Source: a bacterium (GTDB lineage Bacteria > Pseudomonadota > Alphaproteobacteria > Rhizobiales > JAKIUO01). Taken from it: a stretch of 40,200 nucleotides of DNA. A program made the translations under genes and the position numbers. Below the pieces are notes generated by a model, which was given only the letters and a program-made list of their open reading frames with translations, was not told where the DNA came from and did not search any database. Shown piece by piece: positions 7,997 through 16,406 of the stretch (within the stretch, counting starts at the first letter, position 1; the number at the start of each line of letters is the position of its first letter). The DNA is taken from assembly GCA_024228495.1 (NCBI GenBank), contig JAAETJ010000423.1, positions 1 to 40,200 on the forward strand, read 5' to 3'.

Positions 7997-8605
7997 GTGT
8001 TTACTGGCATAATTACAGATGTGGGCAAACTGCATGAAATGGCTGGTGGGCATATGCGCATCCGCTCCAGCTATGATCCCTCAACTATCGATATTGGAGC
8101 TTCAATTGCCCATGATGGCTGCTGTTTGACGGTGACAGATACTGAAACCGTATCTGGGGGAGGCTGCGTATATGGAGTTGATATCGGCCCGGAGACCTTG
8201 TCCGTGACCACACTTGGCGACTGGTCGGTTGGCAAGCGCATTAATCTGGAGCGTGCGCTCGGGCTTGGCGCAGAACTTGGCGGGCATATGGTGACCGGCC
8301 ATGTGGATGGGCTTGGCACCCTGAAATCGCGTAAAATAGAGGGAAGTTCCGAGCGCTTCACCATCGAAGTGCCCCTTGAATTAGCGCGATATATTGCTGC
8401 CAAAGGTTCTATCGCGTTGAACGGCACCTCCCTGACCGTTAATGAAGTCACAGATATATCATTTGGTATTTGTCTTATTCCTCACACCTTACAGGTGACA
8501 AACTGGAATGAGCTGAAAGCCGGTGACCAGATAAATCTGGAAATTGACGTTCTGGCACGCTATGTTGCGCGGCTGAACGATATGGAACATCTGGAGAGAC
8601 CATGA
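7997..8605 (+). CDS. ribE: Riboflavin synthase, alpha subunit
   Basis: 202 residues made of two tandem lumazine-binding domains (about 1-95 and 96-190), the family's hallmark. The enzyme dismutates two molecules of 6,7-dimethyl-8-ribityllumazine to riboflavin. The start is GTG, immediately after the ribD stop. It is fixed by the invariant N-terminus MFTGIITDVG, so no alternative start is credible. The second-repeat motif GHVDGLG is seen near residue 100. The end overlaps the next gene by four bases (ATGA). Confidence 0.95.
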   Translation: MFTGIITDVGKLHEMAGGHMRIRSSYDPSTIDIGASIAHDGCCLTVTDTETVSGGGCVYGVDIGPETLSVTTLGDWSVGKRINLERALGLGAELGGHMVTGHVDGLGTLKSRKIEGSSERFTIEVPLELARYIAAKGSIALNGTSLTVNEVTDISFGICLIPHTLQVTNWNELKAGDQINLEIDVLARYVARLNDMEHLERP

Positions 8606-9729
8606 ACGGTGCCGAAAGCGAGTCAAAGACCCAAAGTACGATCGCTCCCATTGAGGATATTATCGAAGATGCCCGGAACGGCAAGATGTTCATCCTTGTT
8701 GATGCGGAAGACCGTGAAAATGAGGGTGATTTGATCATCCCGTCGCAAATGGCCACACCAGAGGCCATTAATTACATGGTTATGCACGGACGCGGCCTTG
8801 TTTGCATGTCGCTGACCGGCGAACGTGCCGAACAGCTTGGCCTCGAAATGATGGTGCGGCACAATCAAGAACGTTTGCAAACTGCTTTTACTGTCAGCAT
8901 TGAAGCGCGTGAAGGCGTCACCACAGGCATTTCGGCCCATGATCGTTCTCACACTATCGCGGTGGCCATTGATCCCACCAAGGATCATCAGGACATCGTC
9001 AAACCAGGGCATGTGTTTCCTTTGGTGGCCCGCGAGGGCGGCGTACTTGTGCGTGCTGGACATACAGAAGCAGCTGTCGATATTTCGCGTCTTGCGGGGC
9101 TTTATCCCTCTGGTGTGATCTGTGAGATAATGAATGATGATGGCTCCATGTCGCGGCTGGATGATCTTATCCCCTTTGCCAAACGTCAAGGTATGAAAAT
9201 CGGCACCATTGCCGATCTCATCGAGTATCGACGCAAATATGACAGTATCGTCCAGGTGGTCGAAGAAACCACCATTGATAGTGAATTTGGCGGCGAGTTT
9301 GCTTTGAAAGTCTATTCCAATACGGTGGAACCAGCCGAACATATCGCCCTTGTCAAAGGCGAGCTGGACATCTGCAAACCTGTACCCGTGCGCATGCATC
9401 ATTGCAATGTCAGCAAGGATTTGCTGGGAGCAGGTGGGGACAAGCGCTCCGACATTCAAAAGGCCATGGAGATCATCGGCGAAGAGCCTTGTGGTGTGGT
9501 AGTCATCATACGCGAAGTGGAAGCTGATGCGATCTCAGCCAAATTACGTTCGGACAAAAATGTGAAACCCGGCAAGCGCTTGATTGAATATGGTGTGGGT
9601 GCCCAGATCTTGTTAGACCTCGGTGTCAAGGAAATCGAACTTCTAACCGATAGCCCTTTGCCAAAAGTTGTTGGTCTCGAAGGTTTTGGCTTGTCGATCA
9701 AGGGTACCAGAGCTCTCACTCCCTCATAA
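8602..9729 (+). CDS. ribB: 3,4-Dihydroxy-2-butanone-4-phosphate synthase with a degenerate GTP cyclohydrolase II-like domain (RibBX type)
   Basis: 375 residues. The N-terminal domain (about 16-215) is DHBP synthase: DRENEGD at 37-43, the HGRGLVC region and RAGHTEAAVD near 151-160. It makes the four-carbon unit of riboflavin. The C-terminal domain (about 225-370) has the GTP cyclohydrolase II fold pattern. However, the zinc-binding cysteine cluster normally written CxTGDxxxSxRCDCG is replaced by MHHCNVSKDLLGAGGDKRSD at 265-284. It should therefore lack cyclohydrolase II activity, as in the RibBX proteins known from alphaproteobacteria. A separate RibA would be needed elsewhere in the genome. 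Coupled to ribE by an ATGA overlap. Confidence 0.92.
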   Translation: MNGAESESKTQSTIAPIEDIIEDARNGKMFILVDAEDRENEGDLIIPSQMATPEAINYMVMHGRGLVCMSLTGERAEQLGLEMMVRHNQERLQTAFTVSIEAREGVTTGISAHDRSHTIAVAIDPTKDHQDIVKPGHVFPLVAREGGVLVRAGHTEAAVDISRLAGLYPSGVICEIMNDDGSMSRLDDLIPFAKRQGMKIGTIADLIEYRRKYDSIVQVVEETTIDSEFGGEFALKVYSNTVEPAEHIALVKGELDICKPVPVRMHHCNVSKDLLGAGGDKRSDIQKAMEIIGEEPCGVVVIIREVEADAISAKLRSDKNVKPGKRLIEYGVGAQILLDLGVKEIELLTDSPLPKVVGLEGFGLSIKGTRALTPS

Positions 9730-9747
9730 GAATTGAAAGATCCACAT

Positions 9748-10236
9748 ATGACTTGCAAACCAAGCCTCCTGCTCATCGTATCTCCTTATTATACGGAGAT
9801 CGTCGAAGAACTGGTCAAAGGTGCCATCAACGAACTCAAAAGCCGCAATTGTGACTATGAACGCATTGATGTGCCTGGTGCACTAGAGATACCTATCGCG
9901 CTGGCATTGGCGGTAAAGGCCAGGCAAATTGGCACACGCCAGAAACATCAAGGATGTGTGGCCCTTGGTTGCGTCATTCGTGGGGAAACCTCGCACTATG
10001 ACATTGTGGCGGGTGAGTCGGCTCATGGCCTCGTTAAAATTGGTATGGAATCAGGTATTCCCATTGGCAATGGCATCTTGACTGTTGATAGTGGAGATCA
10101 GGGGCGGGTTCGGGCGGCTTCTGATGGCAAAGATAAGGGCGGGGACGCCGTTCGGGCCTGCCTGTCGCTATTGGCCCATCGCGATGATTTTATCAATCGG
10201 GACCGGGTGACAATCCTGACGAGCATACAAAAATGA
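9748..10236 (+). CDS. ribH: 6,7-Dimethyl-8-ribityllumazine synthase
   Basis: 162 residues from the ATG at 9748. An in-frame TTG at 9733 would add five residues, but the ATG has GAAAGA at suitable spacing. Landmarks are VSPYYTEI near residue 11, GALEIP at 44-49, GCVIRGETSHYD at 74-85 with catalytic H83, and a LTVDSGDQ segment. The enzyme condenses the RibB product with the pyrimidine from the RibD branch, forming the substrate of RibE. The family usually assembles into pentamers or 60-mers. The stop overlaps the nusB start (ATGA). Confidence 0.94.
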   Translation: MTCKPSLLLIVSPYYTEIVEELVKGAINELKSRNCDYERIDVPGALEIPIALALAVKARQIGTRQKHQGCVALGCVIRGETSHYDIVAGESAHGLVKIGMESGIPIGNGILTVDSGDQGRVRAASDGKDKGGDAVRACLSLLAHRDDFINRDRVTILTSIQK

Positions 10237-10751
10237 GCAAATCGAACGGCAAACCAAAGGGTAAGCAAAAGCCCAAAAAAGATCCAACTCCGCGTAGCAC
10301 GGCGAGGCTTGGGGCCGTGCAGGCGCTGTACCAAATGGATATTGCCGGTACTGACCTCAATGACGTGGTGGAAGAATTTTCCGAGCATCGGCTCGGTGCT
10401 GAAGTTGACGGCGATCACTACAAAGATGCTGATATCGAGTTTTTCGAAGCTATCATCCGCGGCGTTGTCAAACATCAACGAGATATTGATCCCCTGCTTG
10501 ATGAACGCTTGGCGACGGGGTGGCGCCTGGCTCGCATCGACAGTATCATGCGGGCCATTTTGCGCAGCGCGGCTTTTGAATTGCGCGAGCGTCTCGATGT
10601 GCCAGCGCGTGTAGTGCTCAACGAATATATCGATATTGCCAATGCCTTTTTCGAGCAGGACGAGCCCAAGGTCGTTAATGGAGTTTTGGACAGTCTCACC
10701 AATCATTTGCGGCCCAAGGAACTGGGACAGAAAGCAAAAGCAGGCGGATGA
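10233..10751 (+). CDS. nusB: Transcription antitermination factor NusB
   Basis: 172 residues. A basic, disordered lead (SKSNGKPKGKQKPKKD, about 2-20) precedes the all-helical NusB domain with the usual opening ARLGAVQALYQMD. The C-terminal VVLNEYIDIANAF and VNGVLD region is characteristic. NusB binds boxA RNA with NusE (ribosomal protein S10) and supports antitermination on rRNA operons. Position between ribH and thiL is a widely conserved order. It overlaps both neighbours by four bases, so translation is coupled across the whole cluster. Confidence 0.95.
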   Translation: MSKSNGKPKGKQKPKKDPTPRSTARLGAVQALYQMDIAGTDLNDVVEEFSEHRLGAEVDGDHYKDADIEFFEAIIRGVVKHQRDIDPLLDERLATGWRLARIDSIMRAILRSAAFELRERLDVPARVVLNEYIDIANAFFEQDEPKVVNGVLDSLTNHLRPKELGQKAKAGG

Positions 10752-11746
10752 CCGGAGAACATGATCTCATAAAGCGTTTTTTTGCGCCTCTTTGTTCTTG
10801 TCCAGATGATTTTCCGGCGTTTGGCCTTCTAGATGATACGGCGCTTATACCTTCTTGTCGGGGTGGGGATGTGCTCCTGACCAGTGATATGCTGGTAGCC
10901 GATGTGCATTTTTTCGCTGATGATCCTCCCTTTGACATTGCCCACAAGGCGTTAGCCGTCAATGTTTCCGATATCGTTGCCAAGGGGGGACTGCCGGACC
11001 TCTATCTTCTGTCTCTGGCTTTGCCGGCCAACTTGTCATCAGACTGGCTGGAGGCGTTCTCCAGTGGTTTGTTACAGGCACAAAAGCGCTATGACTGCGA
11101 GTTGGTCGGTGGTGATACGGTTTCGACAAAGGGACCTTTGGTGATTTCAGTCACTATGCTGGGAGATATCGAAGCCGGTAAAATGGTGCGTCGTAACGGG
11201 GCGTTCCCTGGCGATCAGGTTTTTGTTAGCGGCACGATTGGTGATGGTACGCTTGGTCTGCTTGCTCGAAGTGGAGAGCTTGAGAAAACGGGTGTGAAAT
11301 TGCCGCGCCAACAGCACGAGCACTTGTTAAACCGCTATTTGCGTCCAGAGCCAGACCTTGCACTTTCCTCCCTGATATATCGCTATGCCAGCGCATCGAT
11401 GGATATATCGGATGGATTGTTTGGCGATTTTACGAAGCTGTGTGCGGCCTCCCATGTGGGCGGGATTATTGAGGCAGCAAGGGTGCCGCTATCTGATGCG
11501 GCTGCTAGCGTTCTTGCGCACCAACCTGATTTGTTGGATAATATTCTAACAGGCGGTGATGATTATGAAGTGCTGATGACCATTAGGGCTGATCGAGCCG
11601 ACAAGTTCGAGGTAGAGGCTGAAAATGTCACCCGGATCGGCTTGGTAGTTGAGCGCGTTGAAGGCGTCAAGATGCTTGATTCAGATGGACAACCGCTTGA
11701 GCTAGCTCAAAGCGCTTATGATCATTTTGGTGATATTGAAAGTTAA
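10748..11746 (+). CDS. thiL: Thiamine-monophosphate kinase
   Basis: 332 residues, normal size. ThiL phosphorylates thiamine monophosphate to thiamine diphosphate. The AIR-synthase-like N-terminal half begins with LIKRFFAPL and contains DDTALI and the KALAVNVSDIVAKGG segment. DISDGLFGDFTKLC and GGDDYEVLMT mark the C-terminal half. It is last in the nrdR-rib-nusB-thiL run and overlaps nusB by four bases. No TPP riboswitch is visible upstream, as expected for an internal operon gene. Confidence 0.95.
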   Translation: MTGEHDLIKRFFAPLCSCPDDFPAFGLLDDTALIPSCRGGDVLLTSDMLVADVHFFADDPPFDIAHKALAVNVSDIVAKGGLPDLYLLSLALPANLSSDWLEAFSSGLLQAQKRYDCELVGGDTVSTKGPLVISVTMLGDIEAGKMVRRNGAFPGDQVFVSGTIGDGTLGLLARSGELEKTGVKLPRQQHEHLLNRYLRPEPDLALSSLIYRYASASMDISDGLFGDFTKLCAASHVGGIIEAARVPLSDAAASVLAHQPDLLDNILTGGDDYEVLMTIRADRADKFEVEAENVTRIGLVVERVEGVKMLDSDGQPLELAQSAYDHFGDIES

Positions 11747-11747
11747 A

Positions 11748-11836
11748 TGTAGGGCGCAATTTATTGCGCCGATTGGCATATTGGCCAATGAACGTGTTTG
11801 TAATTTGGCCAAAGGTGCAATTCACTGCACCCTACA
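11748..11836. repeat. 89-bp MITE-like element with imperfect terminal inverted repeats
   Basis: The element starts with TGTAGGGCGCAAT and ends with GCACCCTACA. The outer 23 bases at each end match in inverted orientation at 18 of 23 positions. Each arm is itself nearly palindromic (GGCGCAAT..ATTGCGCC; GGTGCAAT..GCACC), and the centre holds two TTGGCCAA-like boxes. No ORF fits inside. It begins one base after the thiL stop and ends 26 bases before the transporter start. It could act as a bidirectional terminator or RNA hairpin, or be a non-autonomous mobile repeat. Copy number elsewhere is unknown. Confidence 0.6.
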
Positions 11837-11862
11837 GGGTGAATCCACAATTGGAGTGAATA

Positions 11863-13140
11863 ATGTTCTGTAATGGCGCGTGCGGCGATGCTTTGCAAAG
11901 CTCATTTGAAAATGGCGAGGTGATCATCGCACTGGACGATGCACGGACGCGCCGCAATGCGGTGGTTCTGGCCATTGCCAATGGGCTAAACGGGCTTGGC
12001 GCAGTGGTACTGATGACCCTTGGTAGCATCATCGGACAGAGTTTGTCAGGACGCGATGAACTGGCCACCATGCCTATAGCGGCCTTTTCTATCGGATCGC
12101 TATTGATGCTGTTTCCAGCAAGCACTATCATGCAGCGTTTTGGACGGCGTGCCGGATTTCTGGCAGGAGCTGAGCTTGGCTTTATCGGCGGTTTGATCGG
12201 TGTGTATGCGATCTATCAACAAAGCTTCGCGCTGTTTTGTGTCAGTGCGGTGTTTACGGGATTTTATCAGGCGTTTGCTAATTTTTACCGCTTTGCGGCC
12301 GCCGATACAGGTCGCGCGAGCATTCGCCCCAAGGCGGTGTCCTGGGTGATGCTGGGGGGACTCGCATCCGCTCTGCTTGGTGCAACATTTGTGCTTGAGA
12401 CCAAGGATTTACTGGCCCCGGCCTTTTATGCGGGGGCGTTTCTTGGTGCCTCGATGCTGGCTATTGTTTCTATGGTGGTGCTGTATTTTGTTGATGTGCC
12501 TCATTCGCCTGTGCACCGCTATGACAATCGCAGTGATGAAGCGCCAAGACCGTTGCGTGAGATTTTACGCGGCAGCAAAATCAAGATCGCTCTTTTGAGC
12601 GGCACAATATCACATGGCGTCATGATGTTTGGCATGACCGCCGTCCCCATTGCCATGATGGCTTGTAATCATTCTGTTGGCGATGCCGCCACGGTCATTC
12701 AGATTCATTTGCTCGCCATGTATCTGCCAGGGTTTTTCACCGGTCATTTGATTAACCGTTTTGGTGTTGAGCGCGTTATGCTGACGGGCCTCGTTCTGCT
12801 TGGGATTGCCGGTTCCGTTGCTCTTGGTGGTTTGGAGATTTCGCGCTTTGCGATTGCCATGGGTTTGCTGGGACTGGGCTGGAATCTGTCATTTGTCGGA
12901 GCAACCACATTACTGACCCAGTGTTATCACCCATCAGAACGTGGGCTTGTGCAAGGGTTTAATGAGGTCGTGGTATTTGGTTTTGTGACTGTGGCTGCGC
13001 TGATGTCGGGCCCAATATTGAAATGGGGAGGCTGGAGCGGCCTCAATACAATGCTTATTCCATTCGTCGTGGCCTGTTTTGGGCTGGTGGTGTGGCTCTA
13101 TCATCGCGATAAAAATACCATTGCGAATTCCGCCTCTTAG
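11863..13140 (+). CDS. MFS transporter
   Basis: 425 residues with about 12 hydrophobic segments in two halves, joined by a polar loop around residues 210-235 (HRYDNRSDEAPRPLRE). The loop after the second helix carries FGRRAGFLAG, the major-facilitator motif-A region. GGAG lies about seven bases before the ATG. The substrate cannot be read from the sequence. Transporters of this kind often sit next to the rib-nusB-thiL cluster in Hyphomicrobiales, which hints at but does not prove a link to cofactors. The MITE-like element separates it from thiL, so it is probably transcribed separately. Confidence 0.85.
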   Translation: MFCNGACGDALQSSFENGEVIIALDDARTRRNAVVLAIANGLNGLGAVVLMTLGSIIGQSLSGRDELATMPIAAFSIGSLLMLFPASTIMQRFGRRAGFLAGAELGFIGGLIGVYAIYQQSFALFCVSAVFTGFYQAFANFYRFAAADTGRASIRPKAVSWVMLGGLASALLGATFVLETKDLLAPAFYAGAFLGASMLAIVSMVVLYFVDVPHSPVHRYDNRSDEAPRPLREILRGSKIKIALLSGTISHGVMMFGMTAVPIAMMACNHSVGDAATVIQIHLLAMYLPGFFTGHLINRFGVERVMLTGLVLLGIAGSVALGGLEISRFAIAMGLLGLGWNLSFVGATTLLTQCYHPSERGLVQGFNEVVVFGFVTVAALMSGPILKWGGWSGLNTMLIPFVVACFGLVVWLYHRDKNTIANSAS

Positions 13141-13547
13141 GGACAGGCTTTCTTCAGATTTCCCATGATGTACTCGCTTACAGCGTCTTTAGGGTACGAA
13201 AACCGCTACAGGAATTTAATTTGGTGCAATGACCTCAAAACCGGGACAAAAACGAACCACTGTTAATGCACCATGGTATTGCAATATGATTTTTGAGGTT
13301 TTGGCTGCTTTGCAGGTGGAGTGTAGCACAGTTGCAATAACCCTCCAGACTGTGTGAAAATGCGGATCATGGATTTCATCTGCATACATCCCGTGGTAGG
13401 TTCTGGTCATGTAATCGCGGTAATCCACACCGGGAGGGTGGAGAAGGACGTTTGTGTGACGTGCGTCACATCAGGGCTGAGGGCATTCGGGTATATTGGC
13501 GTTATGAACAGCAATATGTGCTGATGTCATTCCCAAAGGAGAAGACA
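13141..13547. other. 400-base intergenic region, possible regulatory leader
   Basis: No gene is securely supported. A minus-strand frame (13216-13428, GTG start, 70 residues) is open, but it shows no recognisable motif and no good ribosome site. The right part holds a perfect CRP-type palindrome at 13455-13470 and an AAAGGAGAAG ribosome site just before the small secreted-protein gene. The segment therefore most likely contains the promoter of that gene. Confidence 0.4.
13455..13470. promoter_or_regulatory. CRP/FNR-superfamily operator (perfect TGTGA-N6-TCACA)
   Basis: TGTGACGTGCGTCACA is a perfect inverted repeat (TGTGACG-TG-CGTCACA) and matches the textbook CRP half-sites TGTGA/TCACA with six-base spacing. 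It lies 77 bases before the ATG of the 54-residue secreted peptide, a fitting position for an activator. Which CRP/FNR-family protein binds it, and whether it acts on that gene, is inferred. Confidence 0.6.
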
Positions 13548-13712
13548 ATGACCCGCGTAGCAAAAAAAACCATTCACTCCATCATCACCTTCAGTTTTAT
13601 CGTCTCTATGGCGATATCCACAATCTCCACGGCTGAAGCAGGTCCATTCTGGTTCGATGATTTCAGCGACACCAAGGGTGTATCAGGACTAGACCTTGGC
13701 TCTGGCAGTTGA
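13548..13712 (+). CDS. Small secreted peptide (54 residues)
   Basis: A strong ribosome site (AAAGGAG) lies about eight bases before the ATG. An in-frame start further upstream would run through the CRP-type site and is unlikely. The protein begins with a basic stretch and a hydrophobic core, with a likely signal-peptidase site after STAEA (about residue 30). This leaves a mature peptide of about 24 residues, AGPFWFDDFSDTKG and a Gly/Ser-rich end. No family is recognised. The stop lies four bases from the convergent stop of the phosphomutase gene. Possible roles such as an envelope or signalling peptide cannot be decided. Confidence 0.6.
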   Translation: MTRVAKKTIHSIITFSFIVSMAISTISTAEAGPFWFDDFSDTKGVSGLDLGSGS

Positions 13713-13716
13713 GTCT

Positions 13717-15225
13717 TCAAAGTTTCTGATTATAATCGCCGATTTCCTCATAAGTTGAGAGGTGCGCCTCCAGGTCCTTGAAGATGGCGCGCATCATCTG
13801 ATCGGAGGTCGTGCTTTCGACGACGACAACCAGTTGCGGGGTATTGGAACTGGCGCGAACAAGACCCCAACTGCCGTCTGCTAGCACCATGCGGATGCCG
13901 TTGACAGTGTTGATCTGCTTGATGTCCTGCCCGGCGATCTGACCGCCTTCATCAGCGTGTTTCTGGAAATGAGCAATGATTTGATCGACCACGCCATATT
14001 TCAGCTCGTCGGCGCATTGGGGTGACATGGTGGGGGACTGATAGCTGGTTTGCAGCTCCATATATAGATCGTTCATGCTTTTGTCAGCATTGTGGTCGAG
14101 TAGGTCAAGGACGGCCAGGCCAGACGTGAGGCCACAATCATAGCCAAAACCCAGCGGCTTGTTGAAGAAGAAATGCCCCGATTTTTCAAAGCCCACCAAG
14201 CAATTATGCTTGTGTGAGTAATGCTTGATATAGGAATGGCCGGTTTTCCAGTAATCGGTTGTGGCGCCATTTTTTCTCAGCACAGGGTCGGTAAGAAACA
14301 GGCCGGTTGATTTGACATCGACGACGAATTTGGCGCCCTTGTGGCGGTTCGAAATATCGCGCGCCAGCATCAGGCCCACCTTGTCGGAGAAGATTTCTTC
14401 ACCCCTGTTGTCGACGACGCCGCAACGATCACCATCGCCATCAAAGCCAAGGGCGATATCGGCTTTGTGCTCAAACACCGCATCGCGCATAGCGTGCAGC
14501 ATCTTCATGTCTTCGGGGTTGGGGTTGTGCGCGGGAAAACTGTGATCGAGGTCGCAGTTGAGCTCGATGACCTCGCAGCCAATGGCCCTCAAGACTTGCG
14601 GGGCAAAGGCCGCAGCAGTTCCGTTGCCGCAGGCGCAAACCACTTTGAGTTTTCGTTTAAGAGCGGGGCGATCTGTGAGGTTATTGATGAAGCGCTCGGA
14701 CATATCATTGATCGCGTGATAGTATCCGCCCCCCGGACCTTCTTCGACGCCATTGAGAACGATCTCTTTGAGTTCGCTCATTTCGTCCGGGCCAAAAGTC
14801 AGCGGTTTGTCCAGGCCCATTTTGATGCCGGTCCAGCCATTATCATTGTGGCTCGCAGTCACCATAGCGACCCCTTCAACATCCAGTTCAAACTGGGCGA
14901 AATAGGAGGTAGGGGAGAGGGCGAGACCAATATCGAACACTTCCATGCCACCAGCAAGCAAGCCAGAGATCAAGGTATATTTGATCGAAGAGCTATAGGA
15001 GCGGTAATCATGGCCAACGACAATGCGCAAAGGTACGCCACGCCGCCTGAACAGCTCCGCCATGCCAAGACCGATCTGGTGGATACCGATCAGGTTGATT
15101 TCCTCGCCAAAAATCCAGCGGGCATCATATTCGCGAAAGCCCGTGGGCTTGATAAAAGCGCAGCGCTCAAAGGTGGCTGTGTTGGCCTTGAGGTCAGCGC
15201 GCGGTTTTGTAGGAGGGGTGGTCAT
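13717..15225 (-). CDS. Phosphomannomutase/phosphoglucomutase
   Basis: 502 residues from the ATG at 15225. A TTG at 15255 in the same frame is less likely, because AAGAGA precedes the ATG. Four family sites are seen: the phosphoserine loop TASHND with S125, the metal loop DGDGDR, the sugar-binding loop GFEKSGH, and the phosphate-binding loop RASSNTPQL near the end. The enzyme interconverts hexose 1- and 6-phosphates and supplies sugar nucleotides for exopolysaccharide, LPS or periplasmic glucans. The true substrate preference (mannose or glucose) is not readable. It lies 36 bases downstream of sufE on the same strand. Confidence 0.92.
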   Translation of the reverse strand: MTTPPTKPRADLKANTATFERCAFIKPTGFREYDARWIFGEEINLIGIHQIGLGMAELFRRRGVPLRIVVGHDYRSYSSSIKYTLISGLLAGGMEVFDIGLALSPTSYFAQFELDVEGVAMVTASHNDNGWTGIKMGLDKPLTFGPDEMSELKEIVLNGVEEGPGGGYYHAINDMSERFINNLTDRPALKRKLKVVCACGNGTAAAFAPQVLRAIGCEVIELNCDLDHSFPAHNPNPEDMKMLHAMRDAVFEHKADIALGFDGDGDRCGVVDNRGEEIFSDKVGLMLARDISNRHKGAKFVVDVKSTGLFLTDPVLRKNGATTDYWKTGHSYIKHYSHKHNCLVGFEKSGHFFFNKPLGFGYDCGLTSGLAVLDLLDHNADKSMNDLYMELQTSYQSPTMSPQCADELKYGVVDQIIAHFQKHADEGGQIAGQDIKQINTVNGIRMVLADGSWGLVRASSNTPQLVVVVESTTSDQMMRAIFKDLEAHLSTYEEIGDYNQKL

Positions 15226-15261
15226 CAAGGGTCTCTTTTTTGATTGAAAGGTCAAAGGAAA

Positions 15262-15681
15262 TCAGGTCAAAGCATTTTGGGCGTCAGATTTGATACGTTC
15301 GATCATGGACGCAAGGCCGTTGGAGCGTTGTGGCGTCAAGGCTTCATCGAGGCCCAGCTGTTTGAGGGCGGCGTTGGCGTCGATTTCAATGATTTTGCTG
15401 GCGGTTTGCCCCGAGAACAAGCTCAGCATGATGGCCACCAGCCCGCTGACAATATGGGCATCACTATCGCCTTTGAAATGTAGCAGTGGGCTGCCATCAG
15501 GGTTTTGCTCAACGCTTGTTTGCAGCCAGACCTGTGACACGCAGCCATGGACCTTATTGGTTTCATTGTGAGCGTTCTCTGACAGCGGGTCTAGGCTGCG
15601 TCCCAGTTCAATTACATAGCGATAACGATCTTCCCACTCGTCGAGAAATTCAAAATCGGCAACAATATCATTATAACTCAT
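15262..15681 (-). CDS. sufE: SufE-family cysteine desulfuration protein
   Basis: 139 residues from the ATG at 15681. SufE accepts persulfide sulfur from the cysteine desulfurase SufS on an active-site cysteine, here C47 in HGCVSQVWL, and passes it to the Fe-S scaffold. The LGRSLDPL and GLDEALTPQRSNGL segments are typical. Longer in-frame starts exist upstream, but the family begins near MSYNDIVADFEFL. The suf operon itself is not in the window. In Hyphomicrobiales an isolated sufE beside a DUF5330 gene, as here, is common. Confidence 0.93.
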   Translation of the reverse strand: MSYNDIVADFEFLDEWEDRYRYVIELGRSLDPLSENAHNETNKVHGCVSQVWLQTSVEQNPDGSPLLHFKGDSDAHIVSGLVAIMLSLFSGQTASKIIEIDANAALKQLGLDEALTPQRSNGLASMIERIKSDAQNALT

Positions 15682-15754
15682 TTGCAGATTATCCCGTAAT
15701 TGCTTCAAAGCTATCCATAAAGCACAAACTTGCTGGTTGGAAACAGTTTTGAGA

Positions 15755-15779
15755 CAAAAGAGGGCCCGCTCGAGCGGGT
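15755..15779 (-). terminator. Probable rho-independent terminator after the DUF5330 gene
   Basis: On the minus strand a GC-rich stem-loop (CCCGC-TCGA-GCGGG, from the palindrome at 15765-15778) is followed by CCCTCTTTTGTC. It lies about 50 bases after the DUF5330 stop and before sufE, where a terminator would be expected. The stem is short and the U-tract interrupted, so strength is uncertain. Confidence 0.4.
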
Positions 15780-15826
15780 GCAAGCGCGCGCGTGGCCACT
15801 AATTTCCGGATTATTTATTATGGAAT

Positions 15827-16255
15827 TTATTTGTTGCCGCGCCAGCCGGGCTTGAGATCCGAGGGGTTCAGCGTATTGCTGGTGCTGCCGTAATGATCGT
15901 TATATTGCTTGTCCTGGTAGGTTGGAAAACGATATGCACTTTGCGCGGGCATAGGTTGCGGGCGATTTAGGCCGCGCGACAGATTGGTGGCTTTCAGCAA
16001 TTGCGCCACATCGTCCAAGCTCGTTCCTGATTGTTCCTTGGCGATATCAACCATCATGCGGGCGCCAAATTCAGCCTTGGTGGCTAGTTTGTCGATAGCA
16101 GCATTGCCTTTTTCGCAGACACCGGAGTTGCGGTCGCAAAAGCCCATAATATCAGAAACGGTCGATTTGGCCGCCTCATAGAGATCAGTCTGATTTTCCC
16201 GGTCAAGGGGGATCACAGCGATGATGGCACCGATAAAAAGAAGTTTTTTAAGCAT
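15827..16255 (-). CDS. DUF5330 family protein
   Basis: 142 residues. A short N-terminal hydrophobic segment (LKKLLFIGAIIAVIPL, about 2-17) suggests export or membrane anchoring. The conserved core includes AAKSTVSDIMGFCDRNSGVCEKG with two cysteines, then a helical GARMMVDIAKEQSG region. The C-terminal third is rich in Pro, Asn, Tyr and Ser and probably disordered. The family is found in Hyphomicrobiales, often near sufE, as here. Its function is not known. Transcription probably ends at the hairpin downstream. Confidence 0.75.
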   Translation of the reverse strand: MLKKLLFIGAIIAVIPLDRENQTDLYEAAKSTVSDIMGFCDRNSGVCEKGNAAIDKLATKAEFGARMMVDIAKEQSGTSLDDVAQLLKATNLSRGLNRPQPMPAQSAYRFPTYQDKQYNDHYGSTSNTLNPSDLKPGWRGNK

Positions 16256-16406
16256 TTACTGTTCCCGAACAACTCAAACCAGAGATTTTGCGCGACATTT
16301 TTAAAAAATTTTGCCGCTATGCATTGTTAAAGCCGACTATAGCAAATGGACAATAAAATAGGGTTCACAGCGTCTGGAGGTTTTGATTAAAAACGCATTT
16401 AACCTG

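Noticed and set aside
8623-9459. Minus-strand ORF of 278 residues
   Set aside because: Antisense of ribB. No family motif, while the plus strand has all DHBP synthase motifs.
13216-13428. 70-residue minus-strand ORF
   Set aside because: GTG start, no ribosome site, no motif. It lies in what is probably a promoter region.
14341-15243. Plus-strand ORF of 300 residues
   Set aside because: Shadow of the phosphomannomutase/phosphoglucomutase gene, whose catalytic loops are all on the minus strand.
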